Positions 34,929-43,532 of a stretch of DNA of 64,000 bases are shown here, one piece after another (position 1 is the stretch's first letter; the number at the start of each line of letters is the position of its first letter). The notes beneath the pieces are model-generated. The model worked only from the letters and a program-made list of their open reading frames with translations. It had not been told where the DNA came from and ran no database searches. This DNA comes from an uncultured Roseovarius sp. GTDB taxonomy: Bacteria > Pseudomonadota > Alphaproteobacteria > Rhodobacterales > Rhodobacteraceae. The DNA lies in contig CANMOU010000001.1 of the NCBI GenBank assembly GCA_947499555.1, positions 868,001 through 932,000 on the forward strand, in the 5' to 3' direction. The position numbers and the translations under genes were made by a program.

Positions 34929-35738
34929 ATGCCTGCACCGAATGAAATCACCGTTTCCCAACTTAACCGCCTGATCGGCACGCCGGATTGTCCGGATATT
35001 ATTGACGTCTGCATCGATGAGGATTTTGTCGATGATCCCTATCTGATCCCCGGTTCTCGACGGCATTCGCATCAAGACATGCCCGGTCTCGTTGATACCC
35101 TGAAAACACCCTGCGCCATCGTCGTCTGCCAGAAGGGCCTGAAACTCAGCCAGGGCGTGGCGGCTTGGTTGCGCAGCGAGGGGATTGCGGCAGATTACCT
35201 CAAGGGCGGGATGTACGCGTGGCGCGACGCGCCCGAAGCCCGTCGCATTCCTGCAAATTCCGTCCCCGGCATTCTGGCCGGGCAGACAATCTGGGTCACA
35301 CGCCATCGCCCCAAGATTGACCGCATCGCCTGCCCCTGGCTCATCCGTCGCTTTGTGGACCGCCACGCGCGGTTTCTCTTCGTGTCGCCCGCCGATGTGG
35401 AGGCCGTGGCGGAAAAGTTCGGTGCGACAGCCTTCGATATCGAAAACGCGTTCTGGTCGCATCGCGGCGCGGGCTGCACCTTCGACACGATGCTGGAGGA
35501 GTTCCAGCTCACCTGCCCGGCGCTGTCACGTATGGCAGATATCATCCGTGCTGCCGACACCAACCGGCACGATGATCACCCCGCTGCAGCAGGTCTGCTG
35601 GCCTTGTCAGTGGGTTTGTCACGGCAATACCGGGATGATCACAGCCAGCTTGACGCCGGGTTGACTCTTTATGATGCCCTGTACCGCTGGGCGCGCGACG
35701 GGTATGAGGAAACCCACCAAGATCCCAGCCGCCGGTGA
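34929..35738 (+). CDS. chrB: chromate resistance protein ChrB-like with N-terminal rhodanese domain
   Basis: A 269-residue fusion. Residues 1-100 form a rhodanese-like domain with the reactive-loop Cys in AIVVCQKGLKLSQG and the ending LKGGMYAWRDAP. Residues 115-269 match the ChrB C-terminal domain (WVTRHRPKIDRIACPWLIRRFVD, SHRGAGCTFDTMLEEF). ChrB proteins help sense or handle chromate. The next gene, chrA, starts inside its stop codon (GTGA), so the two form one unit. AGAGGA lies 10 bases before the ATG. The rhodanese fusion hints at a sulfur or sulfate link. Confidence 0.85.
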   Translation: MPAPNEITVSQLNRLIGTPDCPDIIDVCIDEDFVDDPYLIPGSRRHSHQDMPGLVDTLKTPCAIVVCQKGLKLSQGVAAWLRSEGIAADYLKGGMYAWRDAPEARRIPANSVPGILAGQTIWVTRHRPKIDRIACPWLIRRFVDRHARFLFVSPADVEAVAEKFGATAFDIENAFWSHRGAGCTFDTMLEEFQLTCPALSRMADIIRAADTNRHDDHPAAAGLLALSVGLSRQYRDDHSQLDAGLTLYDALYRWARDGYEETHQDPSRR

Positions 35739-36994
35739 AGATGATGCAGGTATCCAATTCAGAGCTGTTGCGGGTCTTTGGTCGCATCGGCCTCCTCTCC
35801 TTTGGGGGGCCAGCCGCGCAAATCTCACTGATGCAGACCGAGTTGGTCGACCACCATAAATGGCTGACCGAAGACCAGTTTCTCAAAGCCTTGTCCTTTT
35901 GCATGTTGTTGCCCGGCCCTGAGGCGATGCAACTGGCCACTTATGCCGGCTGGCGCCTGCGCGGCGTGCCTGGTGGGCTTCTCGCTGGTTTGCTTTTCGT
36001 CGGACCAGGCGCGCTTGTCATTTTCGCGCTTGCCCTGGGATACGCCACATTCGGGCAGGTGCCGCTTGTGCAATCGCTCTTTGCCGGGATCAAGGCCGCG
36101 GTTGTGGTGATCGTGTTTCAGGCCCTTTTCCAGCTCACACGTCGCGCCCTGACTTCGTGGCAGGCTCGCGGCCTCGCACTGGCCGCCTTTGTCGCGATTT
36201 TCTTTTTCGCGGTGCCATTTCCGGTGATCATCGCTGCTGCCGCCGTGATCGGCCTATGCCTCGCCCAGCCTATGAAAAGCCCCCCTGCCCATCCCGCACC
36301 AACCCGGCCGGCAACACCATTTCGCACCGCCTTGATCTGGGCGCTGATTTGGGCCGCGCCGATCGTCCTTGTCTGGCTCCTGAATGCCCAGCTGCTTCTG
36401 GACATGGCGCTCTTTTTTTCCAAGCTCGCCGTTGTCACCTTTGGCGGGGCCTACGCGGTGCTGGCCTATATGACGCAGGAAATCGTGCAATCGCATGGCT
36501 GGCTGAGCACAGATCAGATGATCGACAGCCTGGGCCTTGCAGAAACAACGCCCGGCCCGTTGATCCTTGTCACGCAGTTTGCCGCCTTTCTGACCGGATA
36601 TCAGGCCGGCGGCCCGGGACTGGCCTTTGTCGCTGCAAGCCTCACGCTCTGGGTGACATTCGCCCCCTGTTTCCTCTGGATTTTCGTCGCGGCCCCTTAT
36701 GTTGAGGCCCTTCTGGCACGCCCAAGGCTCAAAGGTGCATTCGATGCCATTTCCGCCAGCGTTGCCGGTGTCATTCTCAATCTGGCTGTCTGGTTTTCCC
36801 TGCATGTGATCTTCACTGAAATCACCTCTGGCAGGTTCGGACCAAGCCCAATTCTAGCAAGTTTTTCACCTCATGACACCGTGCTCGTTCTGATAGCCGC
36901 GCTCTTATCTCTTGGCCTGCGATGGTCTATGGCCAAAACGCTCGGCACGATGGCGCTGATCGCCGGGGCAAGCCAATTGATCCTTGCGGCCTGA
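35735..36994 (+). CDS. chrA: chromate transporter ChrA (two-domain form)
   Basis: A 419-residue membrane protein made of two homologous CHR halves. The first shows FGRIGLLSFGGPAAQISLMQ and LPGPEAMQLATYAGW; the second FSKLAVVTFGGAYAVLAYM and AETTPGPLILVTQFAAFL. ChrA exports chromate from the cytoplasm. The start could be the GTG overlapping chrB or ATGs 6 and 9 bases later. The gene is followed by sspB after 62 bases without a visible terminator. Confidence 0.9.
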   Translation: MKMMQVSNSELLRVFGRIGLLSFGGPAAQISLMQTELVDHHKWLTEDQFLKALSFCMLLPGPEAMQLATYAGWRLRGVPGGLLAGLLFVGPGALVIFALALGYATFGQVPLVQSLFAGIKAAVVVIVFQALFQLTRRALTSWQARGLALAAFVAIFFFAVPFPVIIAAAAVIGLCLAQPMKSPPAHPAPTRPATPFRTALIWALIWAAPIVLVWLLNAQLLLDMALFFSKLAVVTFGGAYAVLAYMTQEIVQSHGWLSTDQMIDSLGLAETTPGPLILVTQFAAFLTGYQAGGPGLAFVAASLTLWVTFAPCFLWIFVAAPYVEALLARPRLKGAFDAISASVAGVILNLAVWFSLHVIFTEITSGRFGPSPILASFSPHDTVLVLIAALLSLGLRWSMAKTLGTMALIAGASQLILAA

Positions 36995-37056
36995 GGCCTT
37001 TTGTTTTGGTCAAAATTGCTTATGCTGAGTCGTGTGAACCATCTCGGGATTGGCAG

Positions 37057-37533
37057 ATGACGCGCTCCATCGACTATGGAAAATTGATGCACCGGGCGAT
37101 GCGCAGTCTTATTCAGGATGTGCTGTGCGATGTGCGCGACAATGGCCTGCCCGGCGCGCATCACTTCTTCATCACCTTTGAGACGACCCATCCCGAAACC
37201 CAGATCGCCGATTGGCTCAAAGAACGGTATCCAAGTGAGATGACTGTGGTCATGCAGCACTGGTTCGATGATCTGACCGTCAACAATGACGGCTTTGGCG
37301 TGACCCTTAATTTCGGCGACCAGCCCGAGCGCCTTTATATCCCCTATGATGCGATCCAGACCTTTGTTGATCCCTCTGTAGAGTTCGGTCTTCGGTTTGA
37401 ATCGCAAGACGAGGATGAAGATGACGAGGCGCCGACAACCGGACCGGAAGACGTTGAAACAAATGCCGACGCGCCATCAGCAGGTCAGCCAAGCGAGGCC
37501 GACGTCGTAAGCCTCGACAGTTTCCGGAAATAG
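37057..37533 (+). CDS. sspB: ClpXP adaptor SspB (alphaproteobacterial type)
   Basis: A 158-residue protein that tethers ssrA-tagged substrates to ClpXP. The folded part (residues 1-110) has HHFFITFETTHPE and VVMQHWFDDLTVNNDGFGVTLNFGD, which build the tag-binding groove. A long acidic disordered linker follows, and the tail VVSLDSFRK is the short motif that docks on the ClpX zinc domain. The ATG at 37057 gives the standard N-terminus. fumC follows after 74 bases, and the tmRNA gene is 3 kb upstream. Confidence 0.92.
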   Translation: MTRSIDYGKLMHRAMRSLIQDVLCDVRDNGLPGAHHFFITFETTHPETQIADWLKERYPSEMTVVMQHWFDDLTVNNDGFGVTLNFGDQPERLYIPYDAIQTFVDPSVEFGLRFESQDEDEDDEAPTTGPEDVETNADAPSAGQPSEADVVSLDSFRK

Positions 37534-37607
37534 TCGCCTTCCCAAAGATTGCACTTCCGGACCGTTGAGGTATGAAAAGCCCAACGGTTTTCGACGGAGA
37601 GCACATG

Positions 37608-39002
37608 ATGTCTACCACGCGCACTGAATCCGACAGCTTTGGTCCCCTGGAGGTTCCAACCGAGAAATACTGGGGCGCGCAGACACAGCGATCCTTGATG
37701 AATTTCCCTATTGGCTGGGAAACACAGCCGGTAGCGATTGTCCGGGCACTTGGGGTGATCAAACAGGCCTGCGCGATGGCCAACAAGGACGCTGGTGCGC
37801 TGGATGCCAAACTGGGCGATGCGATCATTCAAGCGGCCGGCGAAGTGGTGGCGGGCGCGCTGGATGACCACTTCCCACTTGTTGTCTGGCAGACAGGCTC
37901 TGGCACACAGTCCAACATGAACGCCAATGAGGTCATCGCCAACCGCGCGATTGAAATTCTGGGCGGCGTCATTGGCTCGAAGGACCCTGTGCATCCCAAC
38001 GATCACTGCAATATGGGACAGTCATCAAACGACACGTTCCCCACTGCTATGCATATCGCCACGGCGATGAGCGTGCGCGATGTGCTTTTGCCGGGGCTGA
38101 CAAAGCTTCTGGCCGGGCTGGAGCAGAAATCCGAGGAATTCAAGGACATCATCAAGATCGGCCGCACCCACACGCAGGACGCCACGCCGCTGACGCTGGG
38201 ACAGGAGTTCTCCGGCTATGCCCATCAGATCCGTCAGGGGATTGGCCGCGTTGAAGCCTGCCTGCCCGGCATCTATGAGCTGGCGCAGGGCGGGACGGCT
38301 GTGGGCACAGGCCTTAACACACATAAAGGCTGGGGCGAAACCGTGGCCGCCAATATGGCCAAGATCACCGGCTTGCCCTTTGTGACCGCGCCGAACAAGT
38401 TCGAAGCGCTGGCGGCGCATGACGCCATGGTGTTCATGTCGGGCGCTTTGGCGACCGTGGCAGGCAGTTGCTACAAGATCGCCAATGACATCCGCTTCCT
38501 GGGATCCGGGCCGCGTTCCGGTCTGGGCGAGTTGATCCTGCCCGAGAACGAACCCGGCTCTTCCATCATGCCGGGCAAGGTCAATCCGACACAGGCCGAG
38601 GCGCTTACACAGGTTGCAGCCCATGTGATGGGTAATGATGCCGCGATCAAGTTTGCTGGCTCGCAGGGGCATTTTGAGCTCAACGTCTACAATCCGATGA
38701 TGTCCTACAACCTTTTGCAGTCGATCCAGCTTCTGGGGGATGCCGCAGACAGTTTTACAGAGCGCATGCTCCTGGGAATCGAGGCAAATGAACCCCGCAT
38801 CGACAAGCTGATGAAAGAAAGCCTGATGCTGGTTACGGCGCTGGCGCCCACCATTGGCTATGACAACGCCACGAAGGTTGCCAAGACCGCGCATAAGAAC
38901 GGCACGACGCTGAAGGAAGAGGCTATCGCGCTGGGCTTTGTCGATGAAGAGACCTTTGACCGGGTCGTGCGCCCGGAAGATATGATCGGTCCCAAGGATT
39001 GA
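37608..39002 (+). CDS. fumC: class II fumarate hydratase
   Basis: A 464-residue fumarase converting fumarate to malate in the citric acid cycle. The family signature [15 protein letters not shown] is present, as are [28 protein letters not shown] and [16 protein letters not shown]. The ATG at 37608, or the one just before it, follows CGGAGA. Its stop overlaps the next small gene (TGATG), so fumC leads a short operon with the DUF4169, ribbon-helix-helix and 76-residue genes. Confidence 0.95.
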   Translation: MSTTRTESDSFGPLEVPTEKYWGAQTQRSLMNFPIGWETQPVAIVRALGVIKQACAMANKDAGALDAKLGDAIIQAAGEVVAGALDDHFPLVVWQTGSGTQSNMNANEVIANRAIEILGGVIGSKDPVHPNDHCNMGQSSNDTFPTAMHIATAMSVRDVLLPGLTKLLAGLEQKSEEFKDIIKIGRTHTQDATPLTLGQEFSGYAHQIRQGIGRVEACLPGIYELAQGGTAVGTGLNTHKGWGETVAANMAKITGLPFVTAPNKFEALAAHDAMVFMSGALATVAGSCYKIANDIRFLGSGPRSGLGELILPENEPGSSIMPGKVNPTQAEALTQVAAHVMGNDAAIKFAGSQGHFELNVYNPMMSYNLLQSIQLLGDAADSFTERMLLGIEANEPRIDKLMKESLMLVTALAPTIGYDNATKVAKTAHKNGTTLKEEAIALGFVDEETFDRVVRPEDMIGPKD

Positions 39003-39178
39003 TGAGCAAACCCGTCAACCTCAACCAGGTCCGCAAGGCCCGGGCGCGCGCTGATCGCCGCGCCAGGGCTTATGAGAACGCGGTCAAGTTCGGGCGAACC
39101 AAGGCGGAAAAAGAGCTGGATCAGAAACGCGAACGCAAATCGCGCGAGGCAATTGATCAACATCGGCGTGAGGAATGA
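39002..39178 (+). CDS. DUF4169-family small basic protein
   Basis: A 58-residue protein rich in Arg, Lys and Glu (starts [20 protein letters not shown], ends HRREE), predicted to be one long charged helix. It matches DUF4169, small proteins found behind fumC and before a ribbon-helix-helix protein in Rhodobacterales. The start overlaps the fumC stop and its stop overlaps the next start (ATGA), so it is translationally coupled on both sides. Function unknown; RNA or DNA binding is plausible from charge only. Confidence 0.8.
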   Translation: MSKPVNLNQVRKARARADRRARAYENAVKFGRTKAEKELDQKRERKSREAIDQHRREE

Positions 39179-39390
39179 GCGGGCGGCCTGTCAAACATTC
39201 GCTGTCGTTGCGTGGCCATCGCACCAGCGTCTCATTGGAGGATGAGTTCTGGCAAGCCTTTCGCGAGATCGCGGCGGAACGGGGCCAGCCGATCAATGCA
39301 CTGGCAGCCGAGATTGACGAAGCACGCGGCGTAGACATGGGGCTGGCCTCGGCCATCCGCGTGTTTGTGCTGCGGCATTATCGCGGTTAA
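39175..39390 (+). CDS. ribbon-helix-helix domain protein
   Basis: A 71-residue protein of the RHH_4 type. A beta-strand (HRTSVSLEDEFWQAFREIA) is followed by two helices, the pattern of MetJ/Arc-like dimeric DNA-binding proteins. It lies in the fumC operon, coupled to DUF4169. It could regulate this operon or act elsewhere. Confidence 0.8.
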   Translation: MSGRPVKHSLSLRGHRTSVSLEDEFWQAFREIAAERGQPINALAAEIDEARGVDMGLASAIRVFVLRHYRG

Positions 39391-39424
39391 CCGGGATTTA
39401 ACTCCCGCCACACAGATTGACCTG

Positions 39425-39655
39425 ATGTCCCATCTTCAACTGATGCTGCCCGCCGATATCTGGATGCAGAAGATCTTTGACGCCAAGGCGGCGTGCGAGG
39501 GCGGCGTGGTCAGGCGCAGCACACGGGATGTGGAGCGCATTGTCGGACTTGCGAGATTTCTGGGCGAAGTAAAGCGGCGCGGCTATCACGCCGTGGAAAA
39601 CTCAGGCCAGATTGTGATCTTTTGCAATAATGACCGCGTACAGGTTCTTTGCTAG
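39425..39655 (+). CDS. short hypothetical protein
   Basis: A 76-residue protein beginning MSHLQLMLPADIWMQKIFDAKAA; it ends with a strand-like stretch (GQIVIFCNNDRVQVL). From memory, relatives in Rhodobacteraceae are labelled phosphoribosylanthranilate isomerase, but it is far too short and has no such motif, so I treat the name as wrong. No strong ribosome binding site. It is the last gene before a double hairpin. Confidence 0.6.
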   Translation: MSHLQLMLPADIWMQKIFDAKAACEGGVVRRSTRDVERIVGLARFLGEVKRRGYHAVENSGQIVIFCNNDRVQVLC

Positions 39656-39659
39656 GCGC

Positions 39660-39705
39660 AAAAGCTTTTTGAAAGCTTTTGAGAAATCCCTTCTGAAGGG
39701 ATTTC
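39660..39705. terminator. double hairpin between convergent genes
   Basis: Two inverted repeats in series: AAAAGCTTT/AAAGCTTTT (39660-39668 with 39672-39680) and GAAATCCCTT/AAGGGATTTC (39683-39692 with 39696-39705), each with a 3-base loop. They lie between the rightward fumC operon and the leftward P450 gene and could terminate both. Confidence 0.75.
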
Positions 39706-39707
39706 CT

Positions 39708-41060
39708 CTAGCGTGGTTTTACCCGCAACCAAATCCCGTCCTTGCCCCGCACCGTGAGATGCGCCACCGGCATCGCCGGTCGGCCCGGCACCAACTCAAA
39801 GCGATAGGCCCGCACCAAGAGCGCCAGCAACAGCACGCCTTCGATCATCGCGAACCCGGCCCCGGTACACACCCGCTGTCCGGCAGAAAACGGCATATAC
39901 GCCTCGCGCAGGCAGGCTTTGCCATTCTCCGTCTCAAAGCGCGTCGGATCGAAGACATCCGGCTTCTCCCAAAGCCGCTCATGGCGGTGCAGATGCCAGG
40001 GGCTCAGAACAATCTGGCTACCGGGCTTGATATCACGATCCCGAAACCGTTCCGGACAGGCCGCTTCGCGCACCATCATCGGCACTGGCGGATAAAGCCG
40101 CAGGGTTTCGCGAAACACATCCCGCGTGACCTTGAGCTGCCCGATATCAGAGAACCCAATCTCGCCGGCACCTGCCTCTTCGGCGATCCGGTCCTGCCAC
40201 TCGGGATAAAGCGCCAGAAGATAAAGCGCCCAGGCCAGGGCCGAGGCGCTGGTTTCATGCCCGGCCAGAAAGAAGATCGCCACCTGATCGACCATGTCAT
40301 CCGTTTCAAACCGCGCGCCGGTTTCGGGGTCTACCGTGGTCATGATTTTAGTGGCCAGATCATCCGGCGCGGTGCCATCCTCAATCTGCACCATGCGAGC
40401 TTCGGTCATCTGGGTGATCAAGGCCCGGATCTGGGCGGCAGTCCTCACCGTATCCCGCCGGTGCGGGCGTGGCATCCATTTCGGCAGGGGCAGAAGCGCC
40501 GCCAGATTGACCACGGGCTGCGTGCGTTGATGGGCGCGGAACGCCGCAAAAACCGCGCTGGCCTTTTCGTCTTCGATCGGCACGGAAAACAGCGTGCGGA
40601 AAATCACATCCGCCGCCACATGACTGGTCTGCGCCTCGATCTCAAGCGGCACACCATCGGCCAGCGACTGCAGACGCGCCACCGCACTTTGTCCGGCCGC
40701 CAGCATCGCGGGAAACGTATCGCGCAGCCGCCCGCCTTCAAAAGCCGGATCAATGATCCGCCGCTGCTGCTTCCAGGTTTCTCCATTGGTGACAAAAACC
40801 GAGTTTCCCAGCAATGGCGCCAGACCCTCTCGAATGCGGTCGGATTTTGGAAAATCATCCGGGCGGGATTTCAGAACGGTGTCGATCAACGCTGGCTGAT
40901 TGCACAGGTAAGACCGAAAAAACGGCGTGCGGAACTCGGCCATCCAGGCGCGGTAAAGCCGCGCGGGCTGGGCCGACAGAAGGTCTTGTTTGAAAAGTTG
41001 CATATACCGCCAGAGCGACACTCGACCGGCGCGCGAGGGCGGTTTTGGCGGCAGCGTCAT
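39708..41060 (-). CDS. cytochrome P450
   Basis: A 450-residue soluble P450 monooxygenase. The heme-ligand loop FSAGQRVCTGAGFAMIE gives the axial Cys, the I-helix has FFLAGHETSASAL with the oxygen-activating Thr, and the K-helix ExxR is in FRETLRLYPP. Its sequence resembles CYP102/CYP4-like fatty-acid hydroxylases more than camphor-type enzymes, though no reductase is fused. The start overlaps the upstream hydrolase-like gene (ATGA), so the pair is coupled. Redox partners and substrate are not encoded nearby; a lipid or fatty ester substrate would suit the partner. Confidence 0.92.
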   Translation of the reverse strand: MTLPPKPPSRAGRVSLWRYMQLFKQDLLSAQPARLYRAWMAEFRTPFFRSYLCNQPALIDTVLKSRPDDFPKSDRIREGLAPLLGNSVFVTNGETWKQQRRIIDPAFEGGRLRDTFPAMLAAGQSAVARLQSLADGVPLEIEAQTSHVAADVIFRTLFSVPIEDEKASAVFAAFRAHQRTQPVVNLAALLPLPKWMPRPHRRDTVRTAAQIRALITQMTEARMVQIEDGTAPDDLATKIMTTVDPETGARFETDDMVDQVAIFFLAGHETSASALAWALYLLALYPEWQDRIAEEAGAGEIGFSDIGQLKVTRDVFRETLRLYPPVPMMVREAACPERFRDRDIKPGSQIVLSPWHLHRHERLWEKPDVFDPTRFETENGKACLREAYMPFSAGQRVCTGAGFAMIEGVLLLALLVRAYRFELVPGRPAMPVAHLTVRGKDGIWLRVKPR

Positions 41061-42292
41061 CGCGAAACGTCCCTAAAGCCTGATACCGGCGTCTCAATCC
41101 GGCTGGGCGATGGGTGTCGCCCGCCATAGCGCGCCGCAAGGCTCTGCGGCCCTGCAGTGATCTGAAAATAGTCGTAGTCCCCTGGGCGATCAAAGGCACA
41201 GAGATACTGGAAATGCAGCCTAAAGAACCGCCAGCGCAAGGCCCGCCACCGCTCGGGGCTTAAGGTTTGCGTGAAGGCGGCGGACAGCACCAACGGCCAG
41301 TGTTTCTCGGTTGGGGCCACACCTGTCACGCTGACCGGATCGCAGAGCGCAAAGGCACAGCCGTCTCCGGGTGCGGTCACATCCACCCAGGTCATCTGCT
41401 TTTGCGCGCTGAGATACTGCAAATCCCCACGCAACCGGTTGGCTTTGGGCAGAAAAGACACCATCGGCACCACCTGTCCCAGCGAAAGAAAGGCCAGCTG
41501 AGAGGCCCCTTGTGGCGTGTCACGTCGCAAAAGATCGGCAAGCACGGAAACACCCAGATGCGCGCCCGAGGAATGGCCTACGACCAGCACCTCGTCCACC
41601 TCCTCGCGCAGAGCCTTGTCAATGTCGTCAACGAAGTCCGAAATGCGCGCCTCAAGCTCGGGCGGATTGGCGCCCTTCAACTGCGCGGAATAGGCATAAT
41701 CCTGCATCAGGTAATAGGCAAAAAACTTGCCGTCCTGTGCCTTGAACCAGCGCATCAGACCAACAAAAAGCGCGACCGCGACCATACCCGATACAGCATC
41801 CCCAAAGAGCCCCAGACGCGGAGCCAGAAGCCATTTGCCCAGCCAGAGCAAGATGGCTGCCGCGGCGAGCGACAGGAAAAGCTGCACCAGCAGAAACCCC
41901 ACCGGATAAAGGGCTGCGATCACCGGCCCCTTGCGCAGCCGCATGAGCCGAAAGAGCGCCCCGGAGGATATGTAGATCCAGGCGGTGTGCAGCATCAGGA
42001 AGTAGGTGCCAAGAATGCCCCGATTCATGCTGCCCTGCACGATATCGGACCACATCAGGACCGTGACATCTGTGTGAACCTCTTGGCCTTCGATACCCGC
42101 CTCGACCTGCCAGCCAAATCGCGCAGCCCCGTCCCGCGCAGGCTTCAGCGCAATTTCATATCCCGATATTCCCGCCTGCGCCGTGCTTTCCTTGCGATAA
42201 AGCTCGCGATACCGCCGCGGCGGGAACGGGTCATAGCCGGGTATGTAAAAGACATGCCTGCGGCGGATGGTGGGCTGGGTCTGGCTGCTCAT
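41057..42292 (-). CDS. membrane-associated alpha/beta-hydrolase-like protein
   Basis: A 411-residue protein with HVFYIPGYDPFPPRRYRELY at the N-terminus, two or three hydrophobic helices in the middle (about 105-175) and the nucleophile elbow VVGHSSGAHLGVS near residue 240. It looks like a serine hydrolase of the alpha/beta fold with a membrane insertion. ATG at 42292 follows AAGGA by 5-6 bases. It is coupled to the P450 gene downstream, so the two probably act on one substrate, perhaps a membrane lipid. No close characterised family came to mind. Confidence 0.72.
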   Translation of the reverse strand: MSSQTQPTIRRRHVFYIPGYDPFPPRRYRELYRKESTAQAGISGYEIALKPARDGAARFGWQVEAGIEGQEVHTDVTVLMWSDIVQGSMNRGILGTYFLMLHTAWIYISSGALFRLMRLRKGPVIAALYPVGFLLVQLFLSLAAAAILLWLGKWLLAPRLGLFGDAVSGMVAVALFVGLMRWFKAQDGKFFAYYLMQDYAYSAQLKGANPPELEARISDFVDDIDKALREEVDEVLVVGHSSGAHLGVSVLADLLRRDTPQGASQLAFLSLGQVVPMVSFLPKANRLRGDLQYLSAQKQMTWVDVTAPGDGCAFALCDPVSVTGVAPTEKHWPLVLSAAFTQTLSPERWRALRWRFFRLHFQYLCAFDRPGDYDYFQITAGPQSLAARYGGRHPSPSRIETPVSGFRDVSR

Positions 42293-42347
42293 ACCGGTCC
42301 TTACTTTGGCCAGCACGTTAGAGGAGATTTCGCGTCAGCGGTAGAGT

Positions 42348-43100
42348 TTAGCCGACATAGGCCAGCGCCGGGAAAACTTCCAAAAGCCAGTAGGAAAAGG
42401 CCGAGAAACCGCCCGTGAGCATCAATAGACCGATGGTCCACAGCAAAAGCCCCATGACCCGCTCGATCTGCGCCATGTGTCGCTTCATCCAGTCCATCAA
42501 CCCCGTCAGGCGCGGCAGGAAAATGGCCACTAGCAGGAACGGGACACCAAGGCCCACGGCATAAACGCCCAGAAGAAACGTACCGCGTGTGACAGAGCCT
42601 TCCGAGGCTGCAAGCGACAGGATGGCGCCAAGCTGAGGCCCGATGCAGGGTGTCCAGCCAAAGGCGAAAGCCAGACCCAGAACATAAGCCCCCGAAGCCG
42701 TACCCCCCCGATCGCCCACATCAAGGCGCGCTTCTCGATCGAGGATTTTGATGCGGTAGACACCTACAAAATGCGCCCCGAAAGCCATGACAACAACGCC
42801 CGCCAACACATTGAAATAGCTTTGATATTGCAAAAAAGCCCGGCCAGCGGCTGAGGCGGCGAATCCAAGGAATAAGAAAACGGTCGATAGGCCCAGAACA
42901 AAGAAAAGCGCAGGCACAACCGCTTTGTTGCGTGCCTCGCGCTCTTCGCTCAAGTCAGTGACAGACACGCCGCTCATATACGCCAGGTAAGGCGGCACAA
43001 TCGGCAGCACGCAAGGGCTTAGAAACGAAAAGACACCGGCTACCATAGCCACGAACATGGCTGGCAAAAGCGCAGCGTCTATGATTTCGATCCCGAACAT
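42348..43100 (-). CDS. ccdA: CcdA-like thiol-disulfide membrane transporter
   Basis: A 250-residue protein with six membrane helices of the DsbD/CcdA family, which carries reducing power across the membrane for cytochrome c maturation or other periplasmic thiols. The two redox cysteines are in FLSPCVLPIVPPYL (helix 1) and GWTPCIGPQLGAIL (helix 4), each in the expected SPC/TPC context. It is divergent from tusA, 92 bp between the starts. Which acceptor it serves is not shown. Confidence 0.9.
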   Translation of the reverse strand: MFGIEIIDAALLPAMFVAMVAGVFSFLSPCVLPIVPPYLAYMSGVSVTDLSEEREARNKAVVPALFFVLGLSTVFLFLGFAASAAGRAFLQYQSYFNVLAGVVVMAFGAHFVGVYRIKILDREARLDVGDRGGTASGAYVLGLAFAFGWTPCIGPQLGAILSLAASEGSVTRGTFLLGVYAVGLGVPFLLVAIFLPRLTGLMDWMKRHMAQIERVMGLLLWTIGLLMLTGGFSAFSYWLLEVFPALAYVG

Positions 43101-43192
43101 GTCCCCTACCTATTGTAAAACCCCTGTAACGTCACCCGGCCAAAAGTCACATCTCTGTGGACAGGACGTTATCAACACCATAAGTCCAAATC

Positions 43193-43423
43193 ATGACACC
43201 AGACGAGACCATAGACGCCCGGGGATTGCTTTGTCCTCTACCTGTGTTGAAGCTGTCCAAACGCATGAAATCATTGCAGATTGGCGGCACGGCCTGCCTT
43301 TTGGCAGATGATCCGGCGGCCGTGGTGGATGTGCCACATTTTTGCGCGGAATCGGGTCATGAACTGGTTGAAATGACCCAAGCCGAGGGGCATCAGGCCT
43401 ATCTGGTGCGTAAGGCAAAGTAG
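43193..43423 (+). CDS. tusA: TusA/SirA-like sulfur carrier protein
   Basis: A 76-residue sulfurtransferase-type protein. The persulfide cysteine sits in the signature DARGLLCPLPVLKL near the N-terminus. TusA-like proteins carry sulfur for tRNA thiolation, molybdenum cofactor or sulfur oxidation; the role here is not decided. A second Cys pair (ACLLADD, HFCAESG) follows. No strong ribosome binding site precedes the ATG. Confidence 0.88.
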   Translation: MTPDETIDARGLLCPLPVLKLSKRMKSLQIGGTACLLADDPAAVVDVPHFCAESGHELVEMTQAEGHQAYLVRKAK

Positions 43424-43446
43424 CAGGACCATTTGCCCACGAGCGT

Positions 43447-43519
43447 CCGGAAACTCAAAAAGTTTCCGGGCAGATCTCGTTTCGAGGAACCGCGCTCTTG
43501 TCGGCGAACACGCGGTTCC
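43447..43519. repeat. two 9-bp hairpins between tusA and rne
   Basis: CCGGAAACT/AGTTTCCGG (43447-43455 with 43461-43469) and GGAACCGCG/CGCGGTTCC (43486-43494 with 43511-43519). Neither is followed by a T-run. They separate the convergent tusA and rne genes and may protect the transcript ends. Confidence 0.6.
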
Positions 43520-43532
43520 GCCGGCTCGGCAT

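Noticed and set aside
39425-39655. Phosphoribosylanthranilate isomerase
   Set aside because: The 76-residue protein is far too short for a TIM barrel and lacks the motifs, although relatives are often so named.
39630-41129. 499-codon plus-strand frame opposite the P450
   Set aside because: The P450 on the other strand has heme, oxygen and ExxR motifs; the opposite frame is a basic low-complexity shadow.
41267-42418. 383-codon plus-strand frame opposite the hydrolase-like gene
   Set aside because: No recognisable domain and it overlaps a gene coupled to the P450.
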